Positions 25,565-33,182 of a stretch of 39,909 nucleotides of DNA are shown here, in pieces. The position numbers were made by a program, and so were the translations under genes. Source of the stretch: 13-1-40CM-64-14 sp036393975. GTDB taxonomy: Bacteria; Sysuimicrobiota; Sysuimicrobiia; Sysuimicrobiales; Kaftiobacteriaceae. The stretch covers positions 1 to 39,909 of the forward strand of contig DASWFZ010000107.1 in the NCBI GenBank assembly GCA_036393975.1, written 5' to 3'. Every line of letters begins with the position of its first letter. Within the stretch, counting starts at the first letter, position 1. The notes below the pieces were generated by a model. That model searched no databases and was not told the origin of the DNA. It was given only the letters and a program-made list of their open reading frames with translations.

Positions 25565-25889
25565 GCTCCACGCCGAATGGTGCTATCGAACACGAGCTCC
25601 AGCTTTCCCATCGATATCGCGGAATCCACGCCGGATTCCGCCTTAAGCGGGCGCGACTCGATCGCAGTCTATCTGGCGGCGATCTCGCAGGTTGGCATAA
25701 CGATCACGTTTGCGGGCTCCCCATGAAACGCCGATGAAGTGGCAGGGGGGCTTGGCGGATGTCGCCAGCGCGTTGCGCATCGTGTGGCGGTCAGCGGGTC
25801 CCAAGCCCAGGTGCTTGCAGCGACTGGGAGCTCAACCGAAGAAGCCAGTTACTCCGTCGCCGAATCTCTTCCGGCTGCGTGGACGTAGG
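25565..25889. other. 325-bp intergenic region upstream of WbpA-like gene
   Basis: It lies between the sigma-factor gene's stop and the dehydrogenase start on the minus strand. It contains no frame I can support, and holds the perfect inverted repeat at 25621-25639. A promoter for the downstream half of the series is plausible here since most other gaps are short, but no clear -35/-10 pair is visible. Confidence 0.5.
25621..25639. promoter_or_regulatory. Perfect 7-bp inverted repeat (possible operator)
   Basis: GGAATCC and GGATTCC are exact reverse complements separated by ACGCC, 57 bp upstream of the WbpA-like start. It is followed in the minus direction by the palindrome CGATATCG at 25612-25619. 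There is no T-run, so a terminator is unlikely; an operator or small RNA hairpin is possible. Confidence 0.4.
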
Positions 25890-26558
25890 TCAGGCAAGTT
25901 CCTCAGACTCACCCTCCCGGCATGACGGGTCGGATTTCCCATCCCCGGCGCCTGTTGTGCCCGCGCGCATCCGCAGGGCTTGTAGAGCACGGGTGCAGAG
26001 GCGGCTCACGGTGTGTTGGGGGACACCCAAAATACCGGCGACGTCGACCTGCGGCGCCTTGAAACCCACCCATAATAGCAGGGCCGCACCCTCCCTCGCG
26101 TCGAGATCGCGCAACAATTCCCGGAGCTGGGCGCGATCCTCCGCTCGAGCGAGACCCAGTTCATCCCGACCAATCTGGCGATACAGGTGCCCCTCGCGTG
26201 TGCCTTCCGCCAGCTCGTCCAACGAACGGATCACGGGTGCCCTGCCCCGCTCCCACATGGATCGCGGGACCTGAATCATGGTGCCCTGGTCGCGCAGGTA
26301 GTGTCGGACTTCGCCCAACACGCAATGACGGGCGTACGTCTCAAAACTCGCGCGGCGCGGATCAAAGCGGGCCAGGGATTTCAACAGCCCGCAGGCCGCG
26401 ACCTGAAGCAGGTCATCAGATCCGTCGCGTGTCGTTCGGTAGGACCTCGTCCACTGCTGGAGCAGCGGCCAGTAGACAGCGACCGCGGCGTCAGCCGCCT
26501 GCGGGCTGCGGGTCCGGAGAAACTCGTCGATGACCTGGTGCCGTTGTGCGGAGGTCAT
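25890..26558 (-). CDS. SigB/SigF-like RNA polymerase sigma factor
   Basis: A 222-residue sigma-70 family protein. Region 2 spans about 30-92 with DDLLQVAACGLLKSLARFDP and FETYARHCVLGEVRHYLRD, typical of SigB/SigF/FliA proteins. VPRSMWERG (97-105) is the region 3 start. Region 4 (about 165-205) contains VAGILGVPQHTVSRLCTRAL, a helix-turn-helix for -35 binding. The last 25 residues are acidic and polar. It sits inside the EPS gene series, 17 bp after the initiating transferase's coding region, so it may direct transcription of this or a linked set. No anti-sigma or STAS gene is adjacent; an RsbT/RsbW-like kinase lies about 5.5 kb upstream in the same series. Confidence 0.9.
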   Translation of the reverse strand: MTSAQRHQVIDEFLRTRSPQAADAAVAVYWPLLQQWTRSYRTTRDGSDDLLQVAACGLLKSLARFDPRRASFETYARHCVLGEVRHYLRDQGTMIQVPRSMWERGRAPVIRSLDELAEGTREGHLYRQIGRDELGLARAEDRAQLRELLRDLDAREGAALLLWVGFKAPQVDVAGILGVPQHTVSRLCTRALQALRMRAGTTGAGDGKSDPSCREGESEELA

Positions 26559-26575
26559 CGCGCCATCGTCTTGCG

Positions 26576-27763
26576 TTAGGCGCGACGCTCAGCCGGCCCC
26601 CAGACGCGGTGGTCGCTTGGGGTCGGGCGATGCTTAGATGGTTGGCCGCCGAGCATGTCACGGAGCGTCGCGAGGATAATGCGCAAATCAAACCAGAATG
26701 ATTGATGTTTAAGGTAGTAGAGGTCGTAGCGCAGTTTCTCTATCTCCTCGTCAAGGTCGTTCGCGTAGCCAGTACGCACCTGCGCCCACCCGGTGAGGCC
26801 AGGCCGAACCGTGCAGCGCAGGAAGTAGTACGGAAGCGCGAGGCCACAGTCAGGCGCGTTGCGCGCCACCAGCGTCAAAAGTTCGAAGTTTGAGCTAGGG
26901 TGAGGCCGGGGGCCCACAAGATTCATGTCGCCTCGCAGAATATTGAAGAGCTGAGGTAGCTCGTCAAGCCAGAAGCGCCGCAACCACCGCCCGAGCCGGG
27001 TGATGCGATGTTCGTTGTCCCGGACCCATTCAGACGGAGGTCGATCGGTAGGGTGCATGGTCCGAAACTTGTAGAGCGTGAACGATTTTCCGCGCAACCC
27101 CGTGCGCCGCTGGGCGAAGAGTACCGGGCCTGGCGAATCCAACTTGATCGCCACCGCGATCAGGCCGAGGAGCGGAACAATCAACAGCAAGCCAACCCCC
27201 GCGACGAGAAAACTGAATCCACGTCGCACCGCCAGCGACAGCCGCGAGGGCCGGATTCCGTCCGAGAATAGCAAATGGGTCGGCGTCAGCGCCTCAATCG
27301 CGAGTTTGCCAGTCAGACGCTCGTACGCCTCGGCGACGTCCTGGACAGGAATGCCGCGGTGTGCGCGCGCATTTAGGAGCTCCAGGGTCGGCACCCGTCG
27401 CCAGTCAGCGAGCGCGACCACGATCCTATCGGGTTGCACCTCATCGATGATCTTGTCCAGAGAGGCAAGCGGTCCCCGGAGCTTTCGCTCCCCCCAGGCG
27501 TCTGCTGCGTCGCCGACTACCCCCGCAATTTCGTGGCGCCCCTCAGGTTGGGTCTCGAGAATGTCGACAAGCCGCCGCGCGAGCGGGCTGGTGCCCACGA
27601 CTAATAGGCGCTGCATGGGTCGGCGTAGTCGCCGGATGGCGAGAACCCGAGACGGGAGGACGAGGCCGAAGATCACCCCGGCGACGAGGAGTACGCTAGA
27701 CCAGAGAAAGTCCGTTTTCCACACGGCCGGTAATGTCATCGAGGCGAGCGCGACGAGGACCAT
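26576..27763 (-). CDS. Initiating undecaprenyl-phosphate sugar-phosphate transferase, N-terminally short
   Basis: A 395-residue polyprenyl-phosphate hexose-1-phosphate transferase. The catalytic part follows a membrane helix (183-206): LDSPGPVLFAQRRTG, LYKFRTM (230-236), DELPQL (267-272), GDMNLVGPRP (278-287) and VRPGLTGWAQV. It starts the repeat unit by putting a sugar phosphate on undecaprenyl phosphate. A Rossmann-like region (52-160) with RLLVVGTSPLARRL precedes it. Family members usually have four or five membrane helices and about 450-490 residues; here only the last hydrophobic pair (about 3-37) remains, and an in-frame TGA at 27767-27769 blocks extension. The 285 bp upstream have no clear replacement coding. 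The catalytic domain looks intact. Confidence 0.92.
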   Translation of the reverse strand: MVLVALASMTLPAVWKTDFLWSSVLLVAGVIFGLVLPSRVLAIRRLRRPMQRLLVVGTSPLARRLVDILETQPEGRHEIAGVVGDAADAWGERKLRGPLASLDKIIDEVQPDRIVVALADWRRVPTLELLNARAHRGIPVQDVAEAYERLTGKLAIEALTPTHLLFSDGIRPSRLSLAVRRGFSFLVAGVGLLLIVPLLGLIAVAIKLDSPGPVLFAQRRTGLRGKSFTLYKFRTMHPTDRPPSEWVRDNEHRITRLGRWLRRFWLDELPQLFNILRGDMNLVGPRPHPSSNFELLTLVARNAPDCGLALPYYFLRCTVRPGLTGWAQVRTGYANDLDEEIEKLRYDLYYLKHQSFWFDLRIILATLRDMLGGQPSKHRPTPSDHRVWGPAERRA

Positions 27764-28048
27764 CGCTCAAAGAAGGCGCGCGGGATCCGTTTCAGCGCCT
27801 GAACATCACGCCCGGAGTTCGTAGTGCCCTGCGCTGCCAGAAGCCAGGGACGGCGTTTCGACCGCCAGCAGTGAGGTCGCGAGCGTCCTTACTGACCAGA
27901 GTGACACCAGCAGGTCACCAATACTGCCGCCGTCACGGCGACGTTCGAACTTCCTTGCACCAGCGCAGCAGCGACGGCGTCATGTGGACGCGGCATCTAG
28001 GTCACTGAGGCCGCCACACGACGCCGACGTCTGCCTCCCCAACGCCAG
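27764..28048. other. 285-bp gap upstream of the initiating transferase
   Basis: On the minus strand three frames are interrupted by stops. A 42-codon stretch reading DGGSIGDLLVSLWSV onward and a 36-codon ATG frame exist, but neither shows the membrane helices expected of the missing transferase N-terminus. It may be decayed coding sequence or a true intergenic region. Confidence 0.4.
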
Positions 28049-28798
28049 TCACCGTCCGGTCCGCCGGCGTTGGTGGGAGCGGAGGCCAGAGCCGTAATAG
28101 TGATCGTAGTAGCCGGAGAGAGGGCGGTCATCCTGGTTGAAGACTATGCCGATCAGCTTCGTCGGATCCATTACGTTCAGGGCTTCGCCCAGGAGGACCT
28201 TCGGCGTCCGGTGCGCGGCCACGACCATCACAAACACATCTGTGCATTCGGCAACTAGTCGGGTGTCCGGAAGAACTAACGGTGGTGTGTCCAGAACGAC
28301 GTAATCGTAATGCTGGCGGGCATCTTGAAGCAGTTCTCTCAGCCGCGGAGACTTCAGTAGCTCGTACGGTACGGGGATCGGACGGCCAGCGGGCACGACC
28401 GACAGCCGGAACTGCGGGTGTCGCTGGACCGCCGCATCTAGGGTGAGGTCTTGGTCCAGGAGCAGATCGACGAGCCCTGGACTCTGTTTGGTCAGGCCAA
28501 GGTGATCCCCGATAGACGGTGTCCGCAGATCAAGATCCACAACGAGGACTCGTGATGCCGCCGCCGCGGCGAATGCCCCGGCGAGATTGAGCGCGCAGGT
28601 CGTCTTGCCATCCCCGGAGGTGGGACTGGTCACGGCGATCAGGCTCTTCGGCGCGCGCCTGCCCTCAATTACGAGCCGGAGCGTCCGATACTGATCGGCC
28701 TCAAACGACGCCGGATCGAGCAGACTGACGAGGTGCGGATCCGGGCGCCACGCCGCTTCGCGGCCTGACACCACAGGTCTGGTCACGGTCATGCCCAC
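28049..28798 (-). CDS. CpsD/Wzc-type tyrosine autokinase (stand-alone BY-kinase)
   Basis: A 249-residue bacterial tyrosine kinase domain. SPTSGDGKTT (58-67) is Walker A, VLVVDLDLRTPS (84-95) Walker A', and YVVLDTPPLV Walker B. The C-terminus has a tyrosine cluster, SGYYDHYYGSGLR, the autophosphorylation tail. A DQYRTLRLVIE segment (36-46) matches the inter-subunit region of these kinases. With the Wzz-like protein encoded 52 bp upstream it makes the split kinase/co-polymerase pair that sets chain length and export. The start is GTG at 28796-28798 or ATG at 28790-28792; GGAGGAGGG lies about 14 nt upstream of the GTG. Confidence 0.92.
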   Translation of the reverse strand: MGMTVTRPVVSGREAAWRPDPHLVSLLDPASFEADQYRTLRLVIEGRRAPKSLIAVTSPTSGDGKTTCALNLAGAFAAAAASRVLVVDLDLRTPSIGDHLGLTKQSPGLVDLLLDQDLTLDAAVQRHPQFRLSVVPAGRPIPVPYELLKSPRLRELLQDARQHYDYVVLDTPPLVLPDTRLVAECTDVFVMVVAAHRTPKVLLGEALNVMDPTKLIGIVFNQDDRPLSGYYDHYYGSGLRSHQRRRTGR

Positions 28799-28850
28799 GG
28801 CGTTTTCGTCGACCCTCCTCCGCCCACCCGGGACTCACTGCCGATGTTCA

Positions 28851-30380
28851 TCAGAGTTTTCCCGGCGTTAGAAGTCCAGCGAGCAGGTCGTTGCCGCGAG
28901 CCAAGTACGCCGAGGCCAAAGCGATCGTGACCGTGCTCAGCACCGCCCCTACCACGGCCAGGGCGGACTTGAGGCGGTTCCGGCGGGCATCTACCGCCGT
29001 GACGATTGGGGGAATACTCACCAGCACGGGCACACGCGTGAATGCCCGCAGATCATCGACCGTGTGAAATGAACCACTGTGCGCTTCGGCCAAGAGCACA
29101 GCACCGACCGCAGCACCCGCGGATAGGACAAGTCCCATGAGGAGAATACGCAACCGACGAGGGGCCACCGGCTGGGGGGAGGGCAAGGCAGAATCAAGAA
29201 TGCGAAACTGCTGAACTCCAAGCTGCTGCATCCGCTCCTTGAGCTGCGCCTCCTCGTACCGTCGGACCAACGAAGCGTGGCGCTCTTTGGCCGCCGTGTA
29301 GTCTCCGGCGAGCCGCTGCAACTCTCCCTCTATCCGAGGCGCATTTTGCACCTGCTGCTCGTACGCTGCCATCGAACGTCGGAGCAGCTCTTCTTGACTG
29401 CGCAAGGCCGCTAATTCTGCGTCGACTTGCGCGAGAGCGCCCTGGAAATCACGTGCAGTCAAATCCACCTCACCCGGGGCCCCACGTCCCTGAGCCGCGA
29501 ACCGCCGCTCCAAAGCAGCAATCTCCTCTTTTGTCCGCACGATCTCGGGATATTCGTCCGTGTACTTGGCGCGCAGGGCCGCCAGATCGATGCGCAGTCT
29601 CGCCAGTCGAGCCTCGGGGGATTCGAGGGGCACCGTCGCATCCGGGAGCGACGCCGTTCTCGGCCTGGTGAGCGCGTCGCGCCGGTCCAGAACTCCGCGT
29701 TCTCGGTCGTTGAGCGCGCGCAGTTGCGCGTTTAGACGTTCCAGAGCAGCCAAGTTCGACGCCTGCTGCTCCGGCAGCTCACCAAGGTGGTTCACCTTGA
29801 ACGCGTTCATCAGCCGCTCTTGGTCTGCGAGCTGACGCTTAGCCTCGTCCACTTGAGACTGGAGAAACGCGGTTGCCCCAGCGGTCTGCAGATCGCGGAC
29901 CCGGACGTTCTCCTCGACAAACAATGTCGCCACCGCATTCGCGACTGCCGCAACCAACTCGGGATCGCGTCCGCGGTAGCTGAGGTTAATGGCAGTGGTC
30001 GAATCCCGACCGCTTGTATCTCGTTCCGTCTTGAATTCGAGTCGGAGATCCTTCCGCATCCGCTCCACGACAAGATCGGCAGGGAGCCGCGCCTGCAGGT
30101 CGGGATACAAGTTGTACTGCGTAACCAGCTGCACCAGCTGCTCCCTGCTCAGTATCTTCTGGCTGATCGTCCGCAGCCGCTCCTCCAATGAATCGGCATC
30201 GGACGGCCCGACGAGACGATCCGCAGCCTGCTGGTGCTCCACCAGCAGGCTGGCGGTGGACTCGTAGATGCTTGGCAAGGTGCGGGTGGCGCCGGTGATC
30301 GCTGCAGCTGGAATCAGGAAGATCAGCAACCCCAGCCACTTCCTTCGCCGAAACACCGCTAGGCCAGCCCCTAACGGCAT
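28851..30380 (-). CDS. Wzz/GNVR-type polysaccharide co-polymerase
   Basis: A 509-residue chain-length determinant protein. A membrane helix near residues 16-36 and another near the C-terminus (about 470-495) flank a large periplasmic part rich in coiled coil (about 150-400, many Glu/Arg/Leu heptads). It controls polymer length together with Wzy and spans toward the Wza exporter. The frame is open to 30473, but the ATG at 30378-30380 has GGAGGG just 4 nt upstream and starts MPLGAGLAVFRRRKWLG, a normal Wzz N-terminus. A PxxP-rich segment (PSPQPVAPRRLR) precedes the second helix, as in this family. The kinase domain is on the next gene. Confidence 0.92.
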   Translation of the reverse strand: MPLGAGLAVFRRRKWLGLLIFLIPAAAITGATRTLPSIYESTASLLVEHQQAADRLVGPSDADSLEERLRTISQKILSREQLVQLVTQYNLYPDLQARLPADLVVERMRKDLRLEFKTERDTSGRDSTTAINLSYRGRDPELVAAVANAVATLFVEENVRVRDLQTAGATAFLQSQVDEAKRQLADQERLMNAFKVNHLGELPEQQASNLAALERLNAQLRALNDRERGVLDRRDALTRPRTASLPDATVPLESPEARLARLRIDLAALRAKYTDEYPEIVRTKEEIAALERRFAAQGRGAPGEVDLTARDFQGALAQVDAELAALRSQEELLRRSMAAYEQQVQNAPRIEGELQRLAGDYTAAKERHASLVRRYEEAQLKERMQQLGVQQFRILDSALPSPQPVAPRRLRILLMGLVLSAGAAVGAVLLAEAHSGSFHTVDDLRAFTRVPVLVSIPPIVTAVDARRNRLKSALAVVGAVLSTVTIALASAYLARGNDLLAGLLTPGKL

Positions 30381-30537
30381 CGCACCCTCCACTCTTGGCG
30401 CTTGCCATGACGAAGCAAGGGGACCGGGGCGCCCAAGTCGCCCGAATGGGGCATCGGCATCCGTGTGCACCAAGTCGCAGCGGTCTCGCGGGGACGATGA
30501 ACCGCCCCCTGAGCAGTCCGGCCTGGAGCTCCTCCCC

Positions 30538-31116
30538 CTACAACGCCGTAATCCACGTGCAGTCTACCTCCACCGCGACGCTTTGCCGCAAGAGCTGGAT
30601 GGCAAGGACCACCCACCCTGACCGTGGCTTCTGACGCACGAGGATTCCCTCGACATTGGCCAGCGGGCCGCGTACGATGCGCACGCGCTGCCCCTCGCGC
30701 AGGTAGGCGTGGGGCAGAATGGGCAGGCGCGACTGAACGGTGGTCTGAATGGCCGCGATCTCGCCGACTGGCACCACGGCCAAGCGATCCCAGCTCTCCC
30801 CCAGAATGTTGACGAGGCCCCGCGTCTTGCGGACTTCGATATAGCTCGGTTTGTCCATCGCGTGACGGAGGAACAGATATCCGGAGAACATGGGCGCGGA
30901 AATGCGCCTCCGTACCCCGGCTCGCCGCGACCAGACGTCAATCGTTGGCAAAAACATCTCAAACCCCTTGGCGGCGAGCTGATCGCGGACCATTTGTTCG
31001 CAATGACTATGCGTCCACAGCGCGTGCCACTGCGGGCCAGCTGCCACAGCATCGGCGCACGCGATTCGGCGCCGCTCATCGGTATCCGCAACGTCGAAGA
31101 TCTGAACCTGTGACAC
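30538..31116 (-). CDS. NusG paralogue, UpxY/RfaH-like antiterminator
   Basis: A 192-residue NusG-family protein. The NGN domain runs about 28-120 with QWHALWTHSHCEQMV (29-43), FEMFLPTIDVW, APMFSGYLFLRH and RGLVNILG; the KOW motif is REGQRVRIVRGPLANVEGI (138-156). Specialised NusG proteins at the head of long surface-polysaccharide series let RNA polymerase read through them. I choose the GTG at 31114-31116 with AAGGGG about 7 nt upstream; an ATG at 31210-31212 would add 32 residues and has no ribosome site. A candidate three-way-junction RNA lies just upstream. The NusG paralogue is followed by the whole leftward EPS series, about 30 kb. Confidence 0.9.
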   Translation of the reverse strand: MSQVQIFDVADTDERRRIACADAVAAGPQWHALWTHSHCEQMVRDQLAAKGFEMFLPTIDVWSRRAGVRRRISAPMFSGYLFLRHAMDKPSYIEVRKTRGLVNILGESWDRLAVVPVGEIAAIQTTVQSRLPILPHAYLREGQRVRIVRGPLANVEGILVRQKPRSGWVVLAIQLLRQSVAVEVDCTWITAL

Positions 31117-31242
31117 AGCTTCGCCCCTTCGGTTTGCCCGATCCGCTTCAGGTCCAAACCGTACAATAGCCGTCTGATTGACGAGCCGCCCCTGTAGTGA
31201 TCCGCCGTTCATCCAGGCGGGTTAGCGGCTGTTTAGGGTGGC

Positions 31243-31323
31243 GAGGGCCCTCATCTCTGCCGGACCGACTTCGCGCTTGGGACTCGGGACCGGCTCGGCG
31301 CCTTCTGCGCGATGAGAGCCCTC
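31243..31323 (-). ncRNA. Candidate structured leader RNA (three-way junction) upstream of NusG paralogue
   Basis: On the minus strand, arms 31323-31311 and 31255-31243 pair over 13 positions, 12 Watson-Crick and one G-U; as plus-strand RNA that position would be a C-A mismatch, which favours the minus strand. Inside are hairpin GCGC-AGAAG-GCGC (31310-31298) and a longer stem starting GCCGG (31294-31290) and closing CCGGC (31263-31259). The element begins at the stop codon of the small exported ORF and ends 31 nt before the first possible NusG-paralogue ATG. No U-run follows, so it is not a simple terminator. Function unknown. Confidence 0.5.
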
Positions 31324-31600
31324 ACACTCTCATTACCGCACTGCCATCACCATTGAGCATATCGAGGGGTCTAACGCGCTGAATCGGGTGGATACCCGAC
31401 AGTGCCAGGGGGACTCCCCTCACCTGAAGAGCCGAGCGCAAAGTTAGCTCCAAACGGCGAGCGTTTCTGCGGGCGGCCGTACTGCCGCAGACGGTCGGCG
31501 CAGCAGTCAGCTCGACGGCCAACGACACAGCTGCGGCCAGCACCACCATGATTAGAGTTCGCGGCGCTCCACTTGACCATCGCTCTTTTCGCGCTTCCAA
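31322..31600 (-). CDS. Small putative exported protein
   Basis: A 92-residue frame starting TTG at 31598-31600, 3 bp after the stop of the RsbT/RsbW-like gene. It has a basic start, a hydrophobic segment (TLIMVVLAAAVSLAVELTAA, 14-33) and an Ala/Cys-rich region that could be a signal peptidase site; the remainder is Arg/Leu-rich and unlike any family I know. An inner ATG in the hydrophobic segment is another possible start. Close packing favours a real gene, but lack of a ribosome site and of homologous features leaves doubt. Its TGA overlaps the start of the candidate leader RNA, so it could be a leader peptide. Confidence 0.35.
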   Translation of the reverse strand: MEARKERWSSGAPRTLIMVVLAAAVSLAVELTAAPTVCGSTAARRNARRLELTLRSALQVRGVPLALSGIHPIQRVRPLDMLNGDGSAVMRV

Positions 31601-31616
31601 GGCTTAGCGCTTCCAA
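31591..31616. repeat. Short direct repeat at a gene junction
   Basis: GCGCTTCCAA occurs at 31591-31600 and 31607-31616, 16 bp apart. One copy covers the last codons of the RsbT/RsbW-like gene, the other the TTG start of the small exported ORF. It may be the trace of a small duplication. Confidence 0.45.
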
Positions 31617-32062
31617 CTTGTGATCGCCACCGTGGTCCCCTGACCGGGCTGGGAGGAGATCTCAAACGCATCCATCAACCGGCGGACCCCAGCCAGCCCG
31701 AACCTCAAGCCTCCAGAGATCGAGTGTTCCCCGGCAATTGCTCGCGCGACGTCTTGAATGCCGGGCCCCTGGTCGCGCGCCGTAACGACGATGCCAAGGC
31801 GGGCACCGTCGTGTGCGGTCGCCAACACGATCTCGCCCTGCGTCGCATACAATGCGATGTTGCGGGCCAATTCTGAGATGGCCGTGGCGATGAGCGTGGC
31901 CTGAGTCGCCGGGTATCCTAGCTCAACAGCGAGAAGGCGCCCTCGCTCGCGGGCAGCCACGATGTCCAGGTCTGAGGCAATGGGAACCGTGATCTGCGCT
32001 CTGCCCAAGCGCACCTCCTCGGTCATGGAACTCTTGTTGTTGGTCATGACCTGTTGGCTCAC
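31604..32062 (-). CDS. RsbT/RsbW-type serine kinase (GHKL ATPase)
   Basis: A 152-residue HATPase_c protein. TAISELARNIALYA (about 61-74) is the N-box, ARDQGPGI (about 94-101) the G1 box, and GGLRFGLAGVRRLMD (about 116-130) the ATP-lid and G2 region; GQGTTVAI closes the fold. SELARNI and GLAGVRRLMDAFEI fit the RsbT switch-kinase type better than RsbW. Such kinases phosphorylate STAS-domain antagonists in partner switching and can control sigma factors; a SigB/SigF-like factor lies later in the series, but no STAS or PP2C gene is in the window. The GTG at 32060-32062 has AGGA about 7 nt upstream; ATGs at 32047 and 32026 are alternatives. Confidence 0.9.
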   Translation of the reverse strand: MSQQVMTNNKSSMTEEVRLGRAQITVPIASDLDIVAARERGRLLAVELGYPATQATLIATAISELARNIALYATQGEIVLATAHDGARLGIVVTARDQGPGIQDVARAIAGEHSISGGLRFGLAGVRRLMDAFEISSQPGQGTTVAITSWKR

Positions 32063-32112
32063 GCCGTCATCCTGTACGCCGCGGTCAAGGTCGCCCCCCC
32101 GCCAACTCCCGA

Positions 32113-32802
32113 CTACTCATTTGGCACCGGGGCCTTGGCGAACGGATGTGCACTTTGCAGCGCGTACGCCACCGCTTGGGTGCGATTTCTTGCACCCAGC
32201 TTGCGCAAGATAGACCGGACGTGGCTCTTCACGGTTGTCTCGCTGACGTACATCTCGCGAGCGATTTCCCGGTCCGTTGTCCCTTGGGTGACCTTGAACA
32301 AGATCTCTTGCTCTCGCGCGGTGAGCTCCCCGCCGTTGAGTCCGCTTTGGCCTCTGCGCTCTCGTGCCAATGCGCGGAACCGATCCAACACCTGTCGGGC
32401 CATGCGTGGGGTCATGCAGGTCCCCCCGGCACTGACACAGCCAATCGCCTGGACCAAGCTGTCAGCGTCGGTGTCCTTGAGGACGTAACCGTTCGCCCCG
32501 GCCTCAAGGGTGCGCATCGCCTCCTGATCGTCGGGGGTTTCCGCGAGGACGATGACTTCGCCCCGAGGCAACCACTCTTTGAGGAGGGTGATCGCCTGAA
32601 CGGTATCGTACCCGGGGATGTTGTGGTCGAGTAGGACGACATCCGGAACCATGTTATCGGTCAACTCGGTTGCGGCCTGTGGATTGGCCGCTTCCCCTAC
32701 GAGCTCCACAGAATCCCGCTGCTCCAGGAGGCTCTTGATCCCCTGACGCATCAATGTAGTATCGTCAACGATCAAGACGGAGAGCTTCTTGACATCCGGC
32801 AT
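32113..32802 (-). CDS. NarL/FixJ-family response regulator
   Basis: A 229-residue two-domain regulator. The receiver has LIVDDT (Asp pair), VVLLDHNIPG (phosphoacceptor Asp) and YVLKDTD (Lys). The Thr/Ser that normally follows the fourth strand reads Ala in VIVLAETPD, an unusual switch residue. The C-terminal LuxR helix-turn-helix is ELTAREQEILFKV to VSETTVKSHVRSILRKLGARNR. I start at the ATG 32800-32802; the frame is open 125 codons further, but that part shows no family features. It is the first gene of the leftward series, divergent from the histidine kinase. It may control the bidirectional region at 32803-33353. Confidence 0.92.
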   Translation of the reverse strand: MPDVKKLSVLIVDDTTLMRQGIKSLLEQRDSVELVGEAANPQAATELTDNMVPDVVLLDHNIPGYDTVQAITLLKEWLPRGEVIVLAETPDDQEAMRTLEAGANGYVLKDTDADSLVQAIGCVSAGGTCMTPRMARQVLDRFRALARERRGQSGLNGGELTAREQEILFKVTQGTTDREIAREMYVSETTVKSHVRSILRKLGARNRTQAVAYALQSAHPFAKAPVPNE

Positions 32803-32993
32803 GCACACGCTCGAACGACCGGAGATGCCTGAAAGGATGCGCGATCCTCGAGTGGTCCTCCTCCAATCTCGCCTGTATCTTTCGGAGAACCCCATTAGTT
32901 CGATTGAACAGGGATCGGGCGTTCGCCATCTGTCTTTCTGTCGGCGAGGCCCGCTTGACGATCCCGCGTGCCTATCCTGGGCTGTGAGCCATT

Positions 32994-33015
32994 CCCGCTG
33001 TCCAGGCGGGTTTTT
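32994..33015 (+). terminator. Hairpin followed by five T (terminator- or attenuator-like)
   Basis: CCCGC at 32994-32998 pairs with GCGGG at 33006-33010 and is followed directly by TTTTT. There is no plus-strand gene upstream, so it could end a short leader RNA or small RNA, or attenuate a transcript toward the kinase. The stem is only 5 bp. Confidence 0.4.
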
Positions 33016-33176
33016 CGCGCCAGCTTCGCGGTAGCGTCGGGGCCAGCGTTCCCAAGAGAGGAGTACCATGCGCCGCAGACGCCCGCGCTGGGGAGGGACA
33101 TGACGGGGGTGCCGTCTCCACGCCGGTCGGACCTCCCCTCGACAAGAAAAAAAGAGGAAGGGCGGCGGATTTGTCA

Positions 33177-33182
33177 TATAAT
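33177..33182 (+). promoter_or_regulatory. Consensus -10 box TATAAT for the kinase operon
   Basis: A perfect TATAAT lies 171 bp before the chosen kinase start. There is no good TTGACA at the 17-bp spacing (about 33154-33159 reads GAGGAA), so activator-dependent use is possible. It overlaps a TTG that would otherwise start a longer kinase frame, which argues for the downstream GTG. Confidence 0.5.

Noticed and set aside
31243..31323. Intrinsic terminator between the regulatory genes and the NusG paralogue
   Set aside because: No run of T follows on either strand, and the branched shape does not fit a simple terminator.
32955..32978. TTGACG and TATCCT as a promoter
   Set aside because: Spacing is 12 bp, too short for a sigma-70 type promoter.
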